Positions 13,267 through 21,851 of a DNA stretch of 26,380 nucleotides are shown piece after piece. Within the stretch, counting starts at the first letter, position 1; every line of letters begins with the position of its first letter. The position numbers and the translations under genes were made by a program. This DNA is from Novosphingobium sp. UBA6272 (GTDB lineage: Bacteria > Pseudomonadota > Alphaproteobacteria > Sphingomonadales > Sphingomonadaceae). The stretch spans positions 1 through 26,380 of the forward strand of contig NZ_DJUW01000013.1 of NCBI RefSeq assembly GCF_002440635.1, given 5' to 3'. The notes beneath the pieces are model-generated. The model searched no databases and was not told where the DNA came from. It was given only the letters and a program-made list of their open reading frames with translations.

Positions 13267-15279
13267 TCAGGCAGCCAGCTCGCGGGGGGTCGGATTGTCG
13301 TCGTTGGCGCCCTGGGTGCCGGGGGCAGGATTGTCGGTCGGTTCACCGACCTGCGCTTCCAAGTGTTGGAGCTCGTCCTCCAGCGTGCCGGCGAAACGCA
13401 TGACCTCAGGCACCCACGCCAGCGAACGCTCGCGCACTTCGACCTCGGTAATGTAGGTTCCGGCAAAGACGCGCTCGGCGCTCATGGCGAGATCGCCCTT
13501 CTTGACCGAGGCGAACCGGCTCGCAAGATCCGGGCCGCCAACGTCGGACAAGGCATCAAGGATCACTGCCTTGGGCACCCGGTCGAAGTAGTTCGCCGCA
13601 GTCGGGCGCCACCAAGCAGCCATGTCGATCCCGATCAGGCAGCCGAGATGATCGTGAAGCGCGATATTGCGCTCACCCAGCATATTGAGACTGGCTTCGA
13701 GCGTCCGGCCGATGACAAAACCGAGCCAGGCGACACGGGCGTCGTCGCTGAGCGCGCGGAAGCGATCGAACCGCGCCGACACGGTCTCACCGCCGCGCCA
13801 GCTTTCGTCGAGAGCTGACTTGAACTCGGCAAGTGACGCGCTCGCTGCGGCATCCTTGGCCTCAAACCCGATGATCGGCCCCGCCGGAATTCCACCCCGC
13901 AGCGTCGTTGCGGCGCGGGCCCGGTAGTCGAGCGTATCGGCATCGGCGAGCGTGAAGACCATGAGGTCGAGCGCAAGCCCCGGATCGGAGGCCACGTGGA
14001 GCGCGAGGACATCGCGGCGCTGCATCGCGAGTTCATCGATCAGGCGCTTTGACAGAGCCGCCCGGCGCTTGCCTGCGGCATTCGCTTCGGAAACGATCTC
14101 GATTCCGCCGCCTTCGCTTGGGACCTCCGACTGCCTCTGCCCATAGAACACCGGCTGGAGAACCGGGGTTCCGTCACGCGAAAGGACAAGGATCATCCCA
14201 GCCTCGGCCTTGAGTTCGGGCGCGAGCTCCGGAGGCCGGGCGCGGATATCCTGGCACTCGCGCTCGATCGCTTCGATCGCTGCCTCGGCCGCCGCAACGG
14301 CGTCTTCAGCGCTGTCCTCATCTTCCAGCACCGCAGCGTGCTCGTCATAGGATGTATCGAGCACATCGAGCCGGGCAAGTTCGGCTTCGCTCAGCGGTGC
14401 GGGTTCAGCGGGGAGCCGAACCAGTCCTTCGATGAGATCATGGCTGGCGTAGGGATCGAGCGTCGGCTTGACCCAGGCCAGACCTTGTTCAGCCGCAAGG
14501 GCCACGGCCTGTTCATCCATCTTTGCCGCAGCGAGCGTTTCAAGCAGCGCGACATCGGCCCAGGCCTCACTGTCCTCGTCATCGAACAGTTCGCGCTCGA
14601 TCCGCCCGCCCGCTGCGAGATAGGCATTGCGTCCGACCAGCCGCGCTCGCGGGTCGCTTCCCCGCAGCGTGCCCGAAAGCACCATGCGGCGGATCGAGTC
14701 CGGATTGGGCGCGTAGTAGCCGGTTGAGACCTGCTCGAAGACCCGGGCCTGGATCTGCTGGTCCGAGGTCGCGCCATAAGCCTTGGCGAGGTCGAGGGTG
14801 ATCTCGCCCGATGCCAGTGCATCGAAGACGACCGGCGCAAGCGTGGCAAGGCGCAGCCGCCCTTCGACGAACCGAACGGTCAATCCGAAGCGGCACGCCA
14901 CCTGTTCAAGGCTCGCACCGGCTTCAATCAGCGCTGCGAAAGCCTGGGCTTCGTCGGCCGGGTTCATCGCCAGGCGGTGGAAGTTTTCGGCAAGGCTGGT
15001 CTCGATGGCGCCTTCGGCGGTGTCTTCGAGAACCAGGCAAATCACCTCGTGATCCTTGGACAGAACCTTGTCATCCGCCAGCGCCAGCATCGCCTTGCGG
15101 CGGCGTTCGCCGGCCTCCACCTCGAACTTGCCTTTGGCTCCGGGGCGCACGATGAGGTTCTGCAGCAGGCCGCGGGCTGCAATGCTGGCCTTGAGTTCGG
15201 CATCGGCCAACGGATCGGAATGCCGGCGGACATTGCGCGGCGAAGCTACGAGTTTGTTCAGCGGGATCGTCTTGATCAT
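13267..15279 (-). CDS. Large ParB/Spo0J-family partition-like protein
   Basis: A 670-residue ParB-family protein, about twice the usual length. Residues 1-110 form the CTP-binding ParB/Srx domain: IPLNKLVASPRNVRR, GLLQNLIVRP, the GERRRKA motif at 57-63 and SLAENFHRLAMNPADEA at 95-111. A helix-turn-helix follows at about 120-145 (ASLEQVACRFGLTVRFVEGRL). The remaining ~450 residues are an extension with an acidic segment (about 310-345) and no domain I recognise. No ParA gene lies nearby, so it may regulate or mark the element rather than segregate it. ATG 15279 follows TCAGGAG. It is divergent from a small plus-strand gene and ends at a clear terminator. Confidence 0.88.
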   Translation of the reverse strand: MIKTIPLNKLVASPRNVRRHSDPLADAELKASIAARGLLQNLIVRPGAKGKFEVEAGERRRKAMLALADDKVLSKDHEVICLVLEDTAEGAIETSLAENFHRLAMNPADEAQAFAALIEAGASLEQVACRFGLTVRFVEGRLRLATLAPVVFDALASGEITLDLAKAYGATSDQQIQARVFEQVSTGYYAPNPDSIRRMVLSGTLRGSDPRARLVGRNAYLAAGGRIERELFDDEDSEAWADVALLETLAAAKMDEQAVALAAEQGLAWVKPTLDPYASHDLIEGLVRLPAEPAPLSEAELARLDVLDTSYDEHAAVLEDEDSAEDAVAAAEAAIEAIERECQDIRARPPELAPELKAEAGMILVLSRDGTPVLQPVFYGQRQSEVPSEGGGIEIVSEANAAGKRRAALSKRLIDELAMQRRDVLALHVASDPGLALDLMVFTLADADTLDYRARAATTLRGGIPAGPIIGFEAKDAAASASLAEFKSALDESWRGGETVSARFDRFRALSDDARVAWLGFVIGRTLEASLNMLGERNIALHDHLGCLIGIDMAAWWRPTAANYFDRVPKAVILDALSDVGGPDLASRFASVKKGDLAMSAERVFAGTYITEVEVRERSLAWVPEVMRFAGTLEDELQHLEAQVGEPTDNPAPGTQGANDDNPTPRELAA

Positions 15280-15416
15280 GGTACTTACTCCTGACTGGCG
15301 AGCCCGGCACGCCGACCACCGGCGCCCAAGAGGCTCATCAGGTCAAAGCTTCCTCCCCTCTCCTGTCCTTGCTACCGGCAAACCGGCGGACGCAGGCGGA
15401 AGACCAAAGGACAGCG

Positions 15417-15596
15417 ATGACGACGACAAACCCGCAATGCACGCGCTGCCGATACTGGGTGCAGGTTCCCGATCAAGACGGGCACGACCTCGGCCAATGT
15501 CGCAGATTCCCGCCAAGCTACGAAGGATGGGCCATAACCTTTGGCCAGGACTGGTGCGGTGAGTTTGCAGCGAGCGAGGCACTTGCCGAGCTTTAA
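15417..15596 (+). CDS. Small Cys-rich putative zinc-binding protein
   Basis: A 59-residue protein: QCTRCRYWVQV near the start (C-x2-C), GQCRRFPPSYEGWAI in the middle and DWCGEF near the end. The four Cys residues arranged CxxC...C...C suggest a tiny zinc ribbon, and the CRRFPP and WCGEF motifs recur in small proteins of mobile elements and phages that I remember, all without known function. ATG 15417 has AAAGGA 5 bases upstream; the in-frame ATG at 15369 lacks one. It is the only plus-strand gene between parB and the right-hand pair, lies divergent to parB across 137 bp, and ends 12 bp before the stop of the helicase gene. Confidence 0.7.
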   Translation: MTTTNPQCTRCRYWVQVPDQDGHDLGQCRRFPPSYEGWAITFGQDWCGEFAASEALAEL

Positions 15597-15608
15597 GCAG
15601 ACCCGCAG

Positions 15609-18600
15609 TTACTCGCCGATCCGCGCCAGAACGACGGCAGCAGTTGTCGTCGGCACAAACAGCCGGGTCTGATAACGGATGATCTCGGTGAAACAGCCTT
15701 GCGCCTTGTACCATTCAAGCCGCGGCGCCGACCAACCGGCGAGTTCAAGCCGCTGCGCCCCATTGACCAAACTGCGCTTGAGCAAGAGAGCCTCACGGGA
15801 TTTGACCTGGATTGGTCGTCCTGCCGCAAGCACGGCTTCGACGACCTGCTCGGCGGAGAATGCCTGATCATTCTCAAGACCCAGTGCCTGGCAGAGCTCG
15901 GGTACACAGTGCAGCGGAACCTCGCGGCCAAGCAGCGAGGTGCCATCGCGCGCCGAGATCCGGCTGACGCGAACATAGTCAGAGGGAAGTTTGTCCCAGA
16001 CCGGCAGCAGCAAACCGGTCGCAAGATGCATCCGTTCGCGCTTGTGGCTCGCAGCGGCCTCCTCGGCCTCGGCTTGCCATAGGCCGCGGAACTCGGCCAG
16101 ATCGACCGGCTCCCAGCTGCTTTCATCGAGCTGCTCGGCGGTGAGATGGCTGCGCTTTAATGGCCGGACCAGTTCGAAACGGGATACCCGCGTGCCGTCA
16201 TCGGCAAGCAGGCTTCGAGCCGGCACCAGCAGCCCGATCCGGCCAGACCGGCTGTTGCGCAGGTGCCGCTGCCTTTCGCCGGACAAGCCATAAAGCTCGT
16301 CCAGTCGCGGCAATGTCAGTGGTTTGAGCGCACGCGCGATCTCGATCTCCAGCAGGTGCGTGGTCGCCCCGGAGAGCGCATCAGTGCGCAGCAGGGTGTC
16401 GGACAGCACCTCGAAGTGCTCGACCGCGATGGTCTCGACGCCCAGATCGAGCGTGCCCGCCTGTCGCGCTGCGTCGATCCGCGCTTCGACCAGTCCCAGG
16501 AACTCATCGAATATGCCGTTCTGGAGCGCAATCGGCAGCGCGAGGATGCGATTGAGCCAGCGCTGGATCGTCGGGAGATCATCGACCATCGATCCGTCGG
16601 GGCCTTCGATACTGAGACCAGTCAGTTCCTCGAACTGCACAAGCGACACTGCCGCGAGTTTGCCGATGAACAGCAGGCCGAACCAACGATGGAGCGCTTC
16701 CTTGGCATAGCTGCTCTCGAGGTTGTCCGCCGGATCGAACAGGTTCTGACCGCCGGTCTGGCGCTGTCCGCGGGTCAAGGCGCCAAGGCTGTCGAGCCGC
16801 CGCGCGATCGTCGAGATGAACCGGCGTTCGCCGCGCACATCGGTGGTCACCGGGCGGAACAGCGGCGCTGAGGCCTGATTGGTGCGGTTAGTCCGGCCAA
16901 GACCCTGGATCGCGGCATCGGCACGCCAGCCCGGTTCGAGCAGGAAGTGAACCCGGCGCGCCTGGTTCCTGGCTGTGAGATCGGCGTGATAGCTGCGGCC
17001 GGTGCCGCCGGCGTCGGAGAAGACCAGGATCTGCTTGGCCCCATCCATGAACGCCTGGGTCTCGGCGACATTGGCGCGGGGGCTGCGCGACTGGAGCATC
17101 TGGCGACCATCGCGCCCGACAATCAGGCGGCGGGTGCGTCCGGTGACCTCGGCGACAGTATCGACCCCGAACCGCTCGATGATCGCGTCGAGTGCTGTCG
17201 CGATCGGCGGGAGCGCGCAGAGCTGTTCGATCATACGGTCGCGGGCGGCAAGCGCCGAACGGCACAGCACGGGTGCCCCCGTTTCGTCGGTCATCGGCTC
17301 GGAGCGCGGATTGCCGTTCTCGTCGGTGAACACCGCCATCAGCCGCACGGGAAAGCTCTTGGTGAGGTAGTCGATCACGTATTCGCGTGGGCTAAGGTCG
17401 ATCTCGAGCATTTCCCGTTCGGCATCCGAGAGATCGGCCAGACGGCGATTGAGCATCGCTTCGGCGGTCGAGACGAGTTGCACCACCACGCAATTGCCCT
17501 CGGCTAGCGCCGCCGCCACTGCCAGAAGCAGGCTCGGCAGTTTCATCGAAAGCAGGAGCTGAGCGAAGAACCTCTGCTTGGTGCCTTCGAAGATCGACAG
17601 CGCCGCCGCCTTGGCGCCCGAGTTCAGCGTCTGTCCGCTGTCCTGATCGACGATTCGGGTGGCTTCGAGCGCCTCGCGCAGGTTTGCATGAATAATCGCC
17701 CAGGCTCCGGCATAGGCATCGTAGACCCCGATCTGGTCGGCAGTCAGGCAATGCTCGAGGATCTCGTATTCGACCCCGGCGAACGACAGTGCCCGCGCAG
17801 TGTAAAGGCCAAGTGATTTGAGATCGCGCGCGACCAGTTCCATCGCGGCAATCCCGCCGTCCCGGATCTCAGCGACGAACGCCTCACGGTTGGCAAAGGC
17901 GGTTTCAGGTCCCCACAGGCCAAGTCGGGTCGCATAGGCGAGATTATTGACGTCCGAGGCTCCGGTGGCCGAGGCGTAAAGGACGCGGGCGCGCGGCAGG
18001 AGATTCTGCAGGCGAACACCTGCAATCCCCTGCTCCGAACCCTTGACCTTGCCGCGCGAGCCTTCGCCGCCCGCAGCGTTGGCCATGGCGTGCGCCTCGT
18101 CAAAGACGATCACACCGTCGAAGTCATCGCCCGCCCAGTCGAGAATCTGCTCAAGCCGGGTCGCGTCGCTTCGGCCTGAGCGCAGGGTTGGGTAAGTGAC
18201 GAACAAGATGCCCTCGCGCATTGTGACGGGTATGCCCAGTTTCCATTGCCCAAGCGGCTGCACGTCGATCGGGAGACCGCCCAGCGCGGTCCAGTCACGG
18301 CGGGCATCTTCCAGCAGCGCCTCGTTCTTCGAAATCCAGATATGGCGGCGCTCGCCGCGCACCCAGCGATCGAGGATGACCGCAGCAACCTGTCGGCCCT
18401 TGCCTGCGCCCGTCCCGTCGCCGAGGAAATAGCCCATGCGGTAGGCGCGCCCGTCGGCGCTGGCCTTCAAAGCACAGCCCTTGTCCTCGGGTTCGAAGCG
18501 TCCGGCGAGGTCGCGCGAATGAGCGCTCGCTGCATAGATCAGCGTCTCGGCCTGAGCCGCCGAAAGCATGCCCGTGGCGATGAGGTTCGAGGGAAGCTGC

Positions 18601-19841
18601 GGAACAGCCACTGGCACCGGCGCCGTGATTGAGCCCATGGCGATGGACTCCACCAGCGGGGTCGGATGGTCGAGCGCACCTTCGATCGCGATCCGGCTGG
18701 GCCGGTAGGGCAAGTAGTGCCCGACCTGCTGCGCGATCGGTGCTGGAGCCTCGAGCGGCTGGTAGGCAAGTGGCTTGATCGCGGGCGGTGCGGCAACGGA
18801 ACGGACCTGGAGCGGGCTTGGCTTTCGGCCTGGAGCGACCAGGCGCAGCGGGACAAGCGCCTTCGCGGCGATCACCGGTTCATCGGTCACTTGCATTCGA
18901 CTGGGCAGACCATCGACCAGTGAGCAGAGCTCGGCAAAGCTCACCGGCTTGGCGATAACGGGCATGTCTCCGTGATCGACCTTGTCCAGAACCAGGAGCC
19001 GCGTGGTGATCGAGGTGCCGTGCTTGATGAACCCGCGTTCGATGGCCGCATTGAGGCGCAGCGTGACCGGGCCGGCAATTCCATTCAGGAAACGCGGCAG
19101 ATCGAACCATTCAGGCATCACTGCAACAAGCCGTCCGCCCGGGAGCAACCGCTTCCAGGCCGAACGCAAATGCCGCGCGCCGGTGCGCCCATCGTGGCCA
19201 CGCTCGATCCCGTGCGAATAGGGCGGGTTCATCAGCACCACACTTGGCGCGACCTGGCTCCCGAGCAATTCGTCAATCAGCTCGCTATCGAAGCCCGTAA
19301 CCGGTGCCGCCGGGAACAAGGATCCGAGGCATTCGCGGCGCAGCGGCGAAATCTCGTTCAACGCCAGCCGGGTGCCAGCCTTGGCGGCCCAGACCGCGAG
19401 CATGCCCGTCCCCGCCGACGGTTCGAGCACAAGTTCGCCTGGAACGAGGCCGCAAGTCCGCGCGGCGAGCCAGGCAATCCGCGGCGGGGTTGCGAATTGC
19501 TGCCATTCGATCTGCTCGTCGCTGCGGCTGGTTTGGCCAGGCACCAGGGTCTCCAACCGGGTGAACGCCTGATCGGCGCACTCGGAAGACATCGCAGTGG
19601 TCAGATCCGCTACGCCTTGCACGTACAGAACCTGAGCCAGTTCGAGTGCCGCATGGGCTTCGCGCACCGACCAGCGCCCTTCAGCGTCACTCCCCCCGAA
19701 GTGCTCGCACAAGACGGCGTTGAGATCGGAGCGCGAGATCGGATCGTTCGAACTGAGCTTTGCGGCAAGAAGGCGCGCAGCAGACAAGACCTGCGGTTCG
19801 GCAGGATCGGTAAAGGTGAATGCGGGTGACGTGACTGACAT
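15609..19841 (-). CDS. Methyltransferase-like / Strawberry-notch helicase fusion
   Basis: A 1,410-residue protein in two parts. Residues about 110-290 look like an N6-adenine-type methyltransferase: the AdoMet motif LEPSAGTGML (139-148) and the catalytic NPPY (205-208). Residues about 410-1100 are an SF2 helicase/SNF2-like engine of the Strawberry-notch type: Walker A GDGTGAGKGR (474-483), VIVFDEAHAM (577-586), LYASATGAS (621-629), ILVFSDAGGTGRSYHADL (938-955) and GLGRTNRTNQ (980-989). Such proteins are common on conjugative elements and plasmids and are thought to modify or remodel incoming DNA; the exact job is unknown. ATG 19841 follows TCAGGAGG. It lies 76 bp downstream of the primase gene and is probably cotranscribed with it. 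Confidence 0.9.
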   Translation of the reverse strand: MSVTSPAFTFTDPAEPQVLSAARLLAAKLSSNDPISRSDLNAVLCEHFGGSDAEGRWSVREAHAALELAQVLYVQGVADLTTAMSSECADQAFTRLETLVPGQTSRSDEQIEWQQFATPPRIAWLAARTCGLVPGELVLEPSAGTGMLAVWAAKAGTRLALNEISPLRRECLGSLFPAAPVTGFDSELIDELLGSQVAPSVVLMNPPYSHGIERGHDGRTGARHLRSAWKRLLPGGRLVAVMPEWFDLPRFLNGIAGPVTLRLNAAIERGFIKHGTSITTRLLVLDKVDHGDMPVIAKPVSFAELCSLVDGLPSRMQVTDEPVIAAKALVPLRLVAPGRKPSPLQVRSVAAPPAIKPLAYQPLEAPAPIAQQVGHYLPYRPSRIAIEGALDHPTPLVESIAMGSITAPVPVAVPQLPSNLIATGMLSAAQAETLIYAASAHSRDLAGRFEPEDKGCALKASADGRAYRMGYFLGDGTGAGKGRQVAAVILDRWVRGERRHIWISKNEALLEDARRDWTALGGLPIDVQPLGQWKLGIPVTMREGILFVTYPTLRSGRSDATRLEQILDWAGDDFDGVIVFDEAHAMANAAGGEGSRGKVKGSEQGIAGVRLQNLLPRARVLYASATGASDVNNLAYATRLGLWGPETAFANREAFVAEIRDGGIAAMELVARDLKSLGLYTARALSFAGVEYEILEHCLTADQIGVYDAYAGAWAIIHANLREALEATRIVDQDSGQTLNSGAKAAALSIFEGTKQRFFAQLLLSMKLPSLLLAVAAALAEGNCVVVQLVSTAEAMLNRRLADLSDAEREMLEIDLSPREYVIDYLTKSFPVRLMAVFTDENGNPRSEPMTDETGAPVLCRSALAARDRMIEQLCALPPIATALDAIIERFGVDTVAEVTGRTRRLIVGRDGRQMLQSRSPRANVAETQAFMDGAKQILVFSDAGGTGRSYHADLTARNQARRVHFLLEPGWRADAAIQGLGRTNRTNQASAPLFRPVTTDVRGERRFISTIARRLDSLGALTRGQRQTGGQNLFDPADNLESSYAKEALHRWFGLLFIGKLAAVSLVQFEELTGLSIEGPDGSMVDDLPTIQRWLNRILALPIALQNGIFDEFLGLVEARIDAARQAGTLDLGVETIAVEHFEVLSDTLLRTDALSGATTHLLEIEIARALKPLTLPRLDELYGLSGERQRHLRNSRSGRIGLLVPARSLLADDGTRVSRFELVRPLKRSHLTAEQLDESSWEPVDLAEFRGLWQAEAEEAAASHKRERMHLATGLLLPVWDKLPSDYVRVSRISARDGTSLLGREVPLHCVPELCQALGLENDQAFSAEQVVEAVLAAGRPIQVKSREALLLKRSLVNGAQRLELAGWSAPRLEWYKAQGCFTEIIRYQTRLFVPTTTAAVVLARIGE

Positions 19842-19917
19842 GGGGAACCTCCTGACGAGGCCCAATTTGGTCAAGGGGCCTCACACGGCCCCAAGCCCTC
19901 TCTCCTCTCTGCGATGC

Positions 19918-20814
19918 TCAAACCGCCGCACGTTGGCGGCTGAGCAACACGTCGTTCCAATCGTCACCGGATCGTTCCGGCGGACGGGTGACAATCCGCC
20001 GCCCTTCACAGGCATAGGCTTCACGGGCACGCTCTTCAGCGAGCCGACCGCCAGCATCATTGTCGACGAACAGGTGCAGTTCGCGGACCGATTCCGGAAT
20101 GGTGACGAGGCCGAACCGCTCGTTGCCAAGTGTGGCCCAGCAGGAGATGCCGAACAATTGCATCGCAGAGAGCGCAGTTTCTACCCCTTCCGCGACACCC
20201 AGACGGCCACCACGCGGCCAGGCCAGGCGCACAGCGCCCGCCCCCAGGCTACCGAGCGCGCGTTTCGGCTGTTCGAATGCTGCCAGTCGGTCGTTTTCGG
20301 AATCGAGAAAGGTCCGGTGGAGCGCCAGTACACCGGCGTCATTGCGCACGGCTGACACCAAGGCCGGCAGGAACCGCACTGCGCCCTTTGGTCCGAGCGG
20401 CATGAGCGGATGGAAGCGCAGGTCGGGTGATGCCACCGTGATGCCGCGACCAAGCAAATAGCGCTCGGCTGGACTGCCCGCGAGGATCGAAGCCTCGCTC
20501 CAAAGTCTCAGCGCATTGCGGTCGGCGATTTCATCGCGTAGCTTGGGTGATACCGGCTCGCCCTTCGCGCCAAACAAGTCGGAAAGCCTGACACCGCGTT
20601 TGGCCATGCCCTGCATGACCGCTTCGTTGTTGCAACCGGCGAAGCAATGCACCAGGACCGCGCGTTTGCCGAGCGTGATGCTGAGCGACGGCGTGCGATC
20701 GGCATGAGCCGGACAGCAGCACATACCTCGCGAGCGCGACCAGGTGCCGCCCAGCGCTTCGACAATCTTGCGGGCGCGAATTTCGAGCGCATCGCGACCT
20801 TGAACCTTCGGCAT
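19918..20814 (-). CDS. CHC2 zinc-finger / toprim primase-like protein
   Basis: A 298-residue primase-like protein. Residues 32-61 form a CHC2-type zinc finger (CCCPAHADRTPSLSI, then VHCFAGC; Cys/His at 34, 37, 57 and 61). The C-terminal toprim domain has Glu209 in GVAEGVETALSA, the acidic pair in FVDNDAGG (Asp251, Asp253) and ends with DDWNDVL. It would lay RNA primers on the transferred or replicating strand of the element. Some relatives are annotated DUF7146/toprim proteins. ATG 20814 follows GGAG by 7 bases. It is the first gene of the long minus-strand run and is divergent from the transglycosylase gene; a LexA-like site sits in the shared 126-bp gap. Confidence 0.9.
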   Translation of the reverse strand: MPKVQGRDALEIRARKIVEALGGTWSRSRGMCCCPAHADRTPSLSITLGKRAVLVHCFAGCNNEAVMQGMAKRGVRLSDLFGAKGEPVSPKLRDEIADRNALRLWSEASILAGSPAERYLLGRGITVASPDLRFHPLMPLGPKGAVRFLPALVSAVRNDAGVLALHRTFLDSENDRLAAFEQPKRALGSLGAGAVRLAWPRGGRLGVAEGVETALSAMQLFGISCWATLGNERFGLVTIPESVRELHLFVDNDAGGRLAEERAREAYACEGRRIVTRPPERSGDDWNDVLLSRQRAAV

Positions 20815-20894
20815 GGGGCATCTCCATCGTGATATGCCTCCACCCGCGCAGCCTCCGCTCTGCGCCGCTGACAATGTGTTTTCCTACAACATCT

Positions 20895-20909
20895 GTTCTA
20901 TATATGTTC
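20895..20909. promoter_or_regulatory. Candidate LexA (SOS) box between primase and transglycosylase
   Basis: GTTCTATATATGTTC, an exact GTTC-N7-GTTC, the known alphaproteobacterial LexA operator. It lies 81 bp before the primase start and 32 bp before the transglycosylase start, and its TATATAT centre could overlap a -10 box. It differs at one position from the site upstream of the integrase (23129-23143). Confidence 0.65.
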
Positions 20910-20940
20910 TCACTCGATTCGACCAGAGCAGGAATTGCAC

Positions 20941-21603
20941 ATGACCAGAAAAACGACGTTCGCCCTTGCCCTTGCCGCTGGCCTTGGCAATTCATGTCCA
21001 GCTTTCGCTGAGCAGCCGGACGAACAAGTCGTTCCGGTCGAAACAGTCTCGGGTGGAGCAAGAATTGACGAGGGCCCGGGCGGATTTCAGCTGGTAACGC
21101 ATGGTGTTTGGCAAGTGCCGACGCCTGTTTCGCCGCTCCTGACCGATCTCCCAACGACGCAGGGTCCTGCAATCGCGGCCGCCACACCTCGAAAGAGGGG
21201 TTCCCGCCTTGCCCTAAGTTACCGGCGGGCCGTTTATCTCCCGCATGTCTACGCTGCCGAAGCGCAGTACCGGCTTCCGGCCGGATTGCTCGATGCGCTG
21301 ATCTGGACCGAATCCCGCTATAATCCCCTTGCGGTCAGTAACGCCGGAGCGGCGGGACTTGGGCAACTGATGCCCAAGACAGCCCGTGATCTTGGGGTTT
21401 CGAATCGTTTCGACCCGCGCGCCAACCTGTGGGCAGCCGCGCGTTATCTGCGCCAGATGTTGGACAAGTTCGGGATGGTGCATCTTGCAGTTGCGGCCTA
21501 CAATGCCGGACCGCGCGCCGTGGAGCGCGCAGGTGGTATTCCGCTTAACGGTGAAACGCCAGGCTATGTAAAAAGTGTTTTGGCTTTCTGGGGGGCAATG
21601 TGA
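20941..21603 (+). CDS. Secreted lytic transglycosylase (VirB1-like)
   Basis: A 220-residue exported protein. Residues 1-23 form a signal peptide (basic MTRK, hydrophobic core, cleavage after AFA). After a linker, residues about 100-215 are a soluble-lytic-transglycosylase domain: catalytic Glu124 in LIWTESRYNPLAVS, AAGLGQLMP (137-145) and AVAAYNAGP (183-191). It would open the cell wall locally for a type IV secretion channel, as VirB1 does. ATG 20941 has AGCAGGA about 7 bases upstream and gives a clean signal peptide. Its stop overlaps the next gene's GTG start by four bases. Its distance from the transfer genes is unremarkable for an integrative element. A LexA-like box is just upstream. 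Confidence 0.92.
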   Translation: MTRKTTFALALAAGLGNSCPAFAEQPDEQVVPVETVSGGARIDEGPGGFQLVTHGVWQVPTPVSPLLTDLPTTQGPAIAAATPRKRGSRLALSYRRAVYLPHVYAAEAQYRLPAGLLDALIWTESRYNPLAVSNAGAAGLGQLMPKTARDLGVSNRFDPRANLWAAARYLRQMLDKFGMVHLAVAAYNAGPRAVERAGGIPLNGETPGYVKSVLAFWGAM

Positions 21604-21824
21604 GTTCGCTTCAGGGTTCCGGTCTAAGTCGGCGCAGGCGCATCAGCGGCGTGCTGGGGCATGGTGGCCGAGGGCTCAATATTTTGACGGATGCTGGTGA
21701 TCTATGGGTGCTCGACCGTGATGACATAGATCCTGACCTTCTTGGTAGGCGTGTAACCGCGGAAGGCACGTTGGCTGGGCTTGATCGATTGAATATCGAA
21801 TGGATTGGCGAAACGCTTGGCTAG
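21600..21824 (+). CDS. Small DUF5818-like protein
   Basis: A 74-residue protein with the pattern VLGHGGRGLNILTDAGDLWVLD, then DLLGRRVTAEGTLAGLDRLNIEWIGE, which looks like a small OB- or beta-barrel fold. It resembles DUF5818 proteins seen often in sphingomonads; no function is known. The start is GTG at 21600, overlapping the transglycosylase stop (GTGA), so the two are translationally coupled. The gene ends 28 bp from the converging integrase stop. A short inverted repeat (21823-21828 with 21839-21844) in that gap is too weak to call a terminator. Confidence 0.75.
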   Translation: MSSLQGSGLSRRRRISGVLGHGGRGLNILTDAGDLWVLDRDDIDPDLLGRRVTAEGTLAGLDRLNIEWIGETLG

Positions 21825-21851
21825 ATCAACTATCCCGCTGATCTCGTGGGA

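Noticed and set aside
21823..21844. Terminator between the DUF5818-like gene and the integrase
   Set aside because: Only a 6-bp inverted repeat with a 10-base loop and no T-run.
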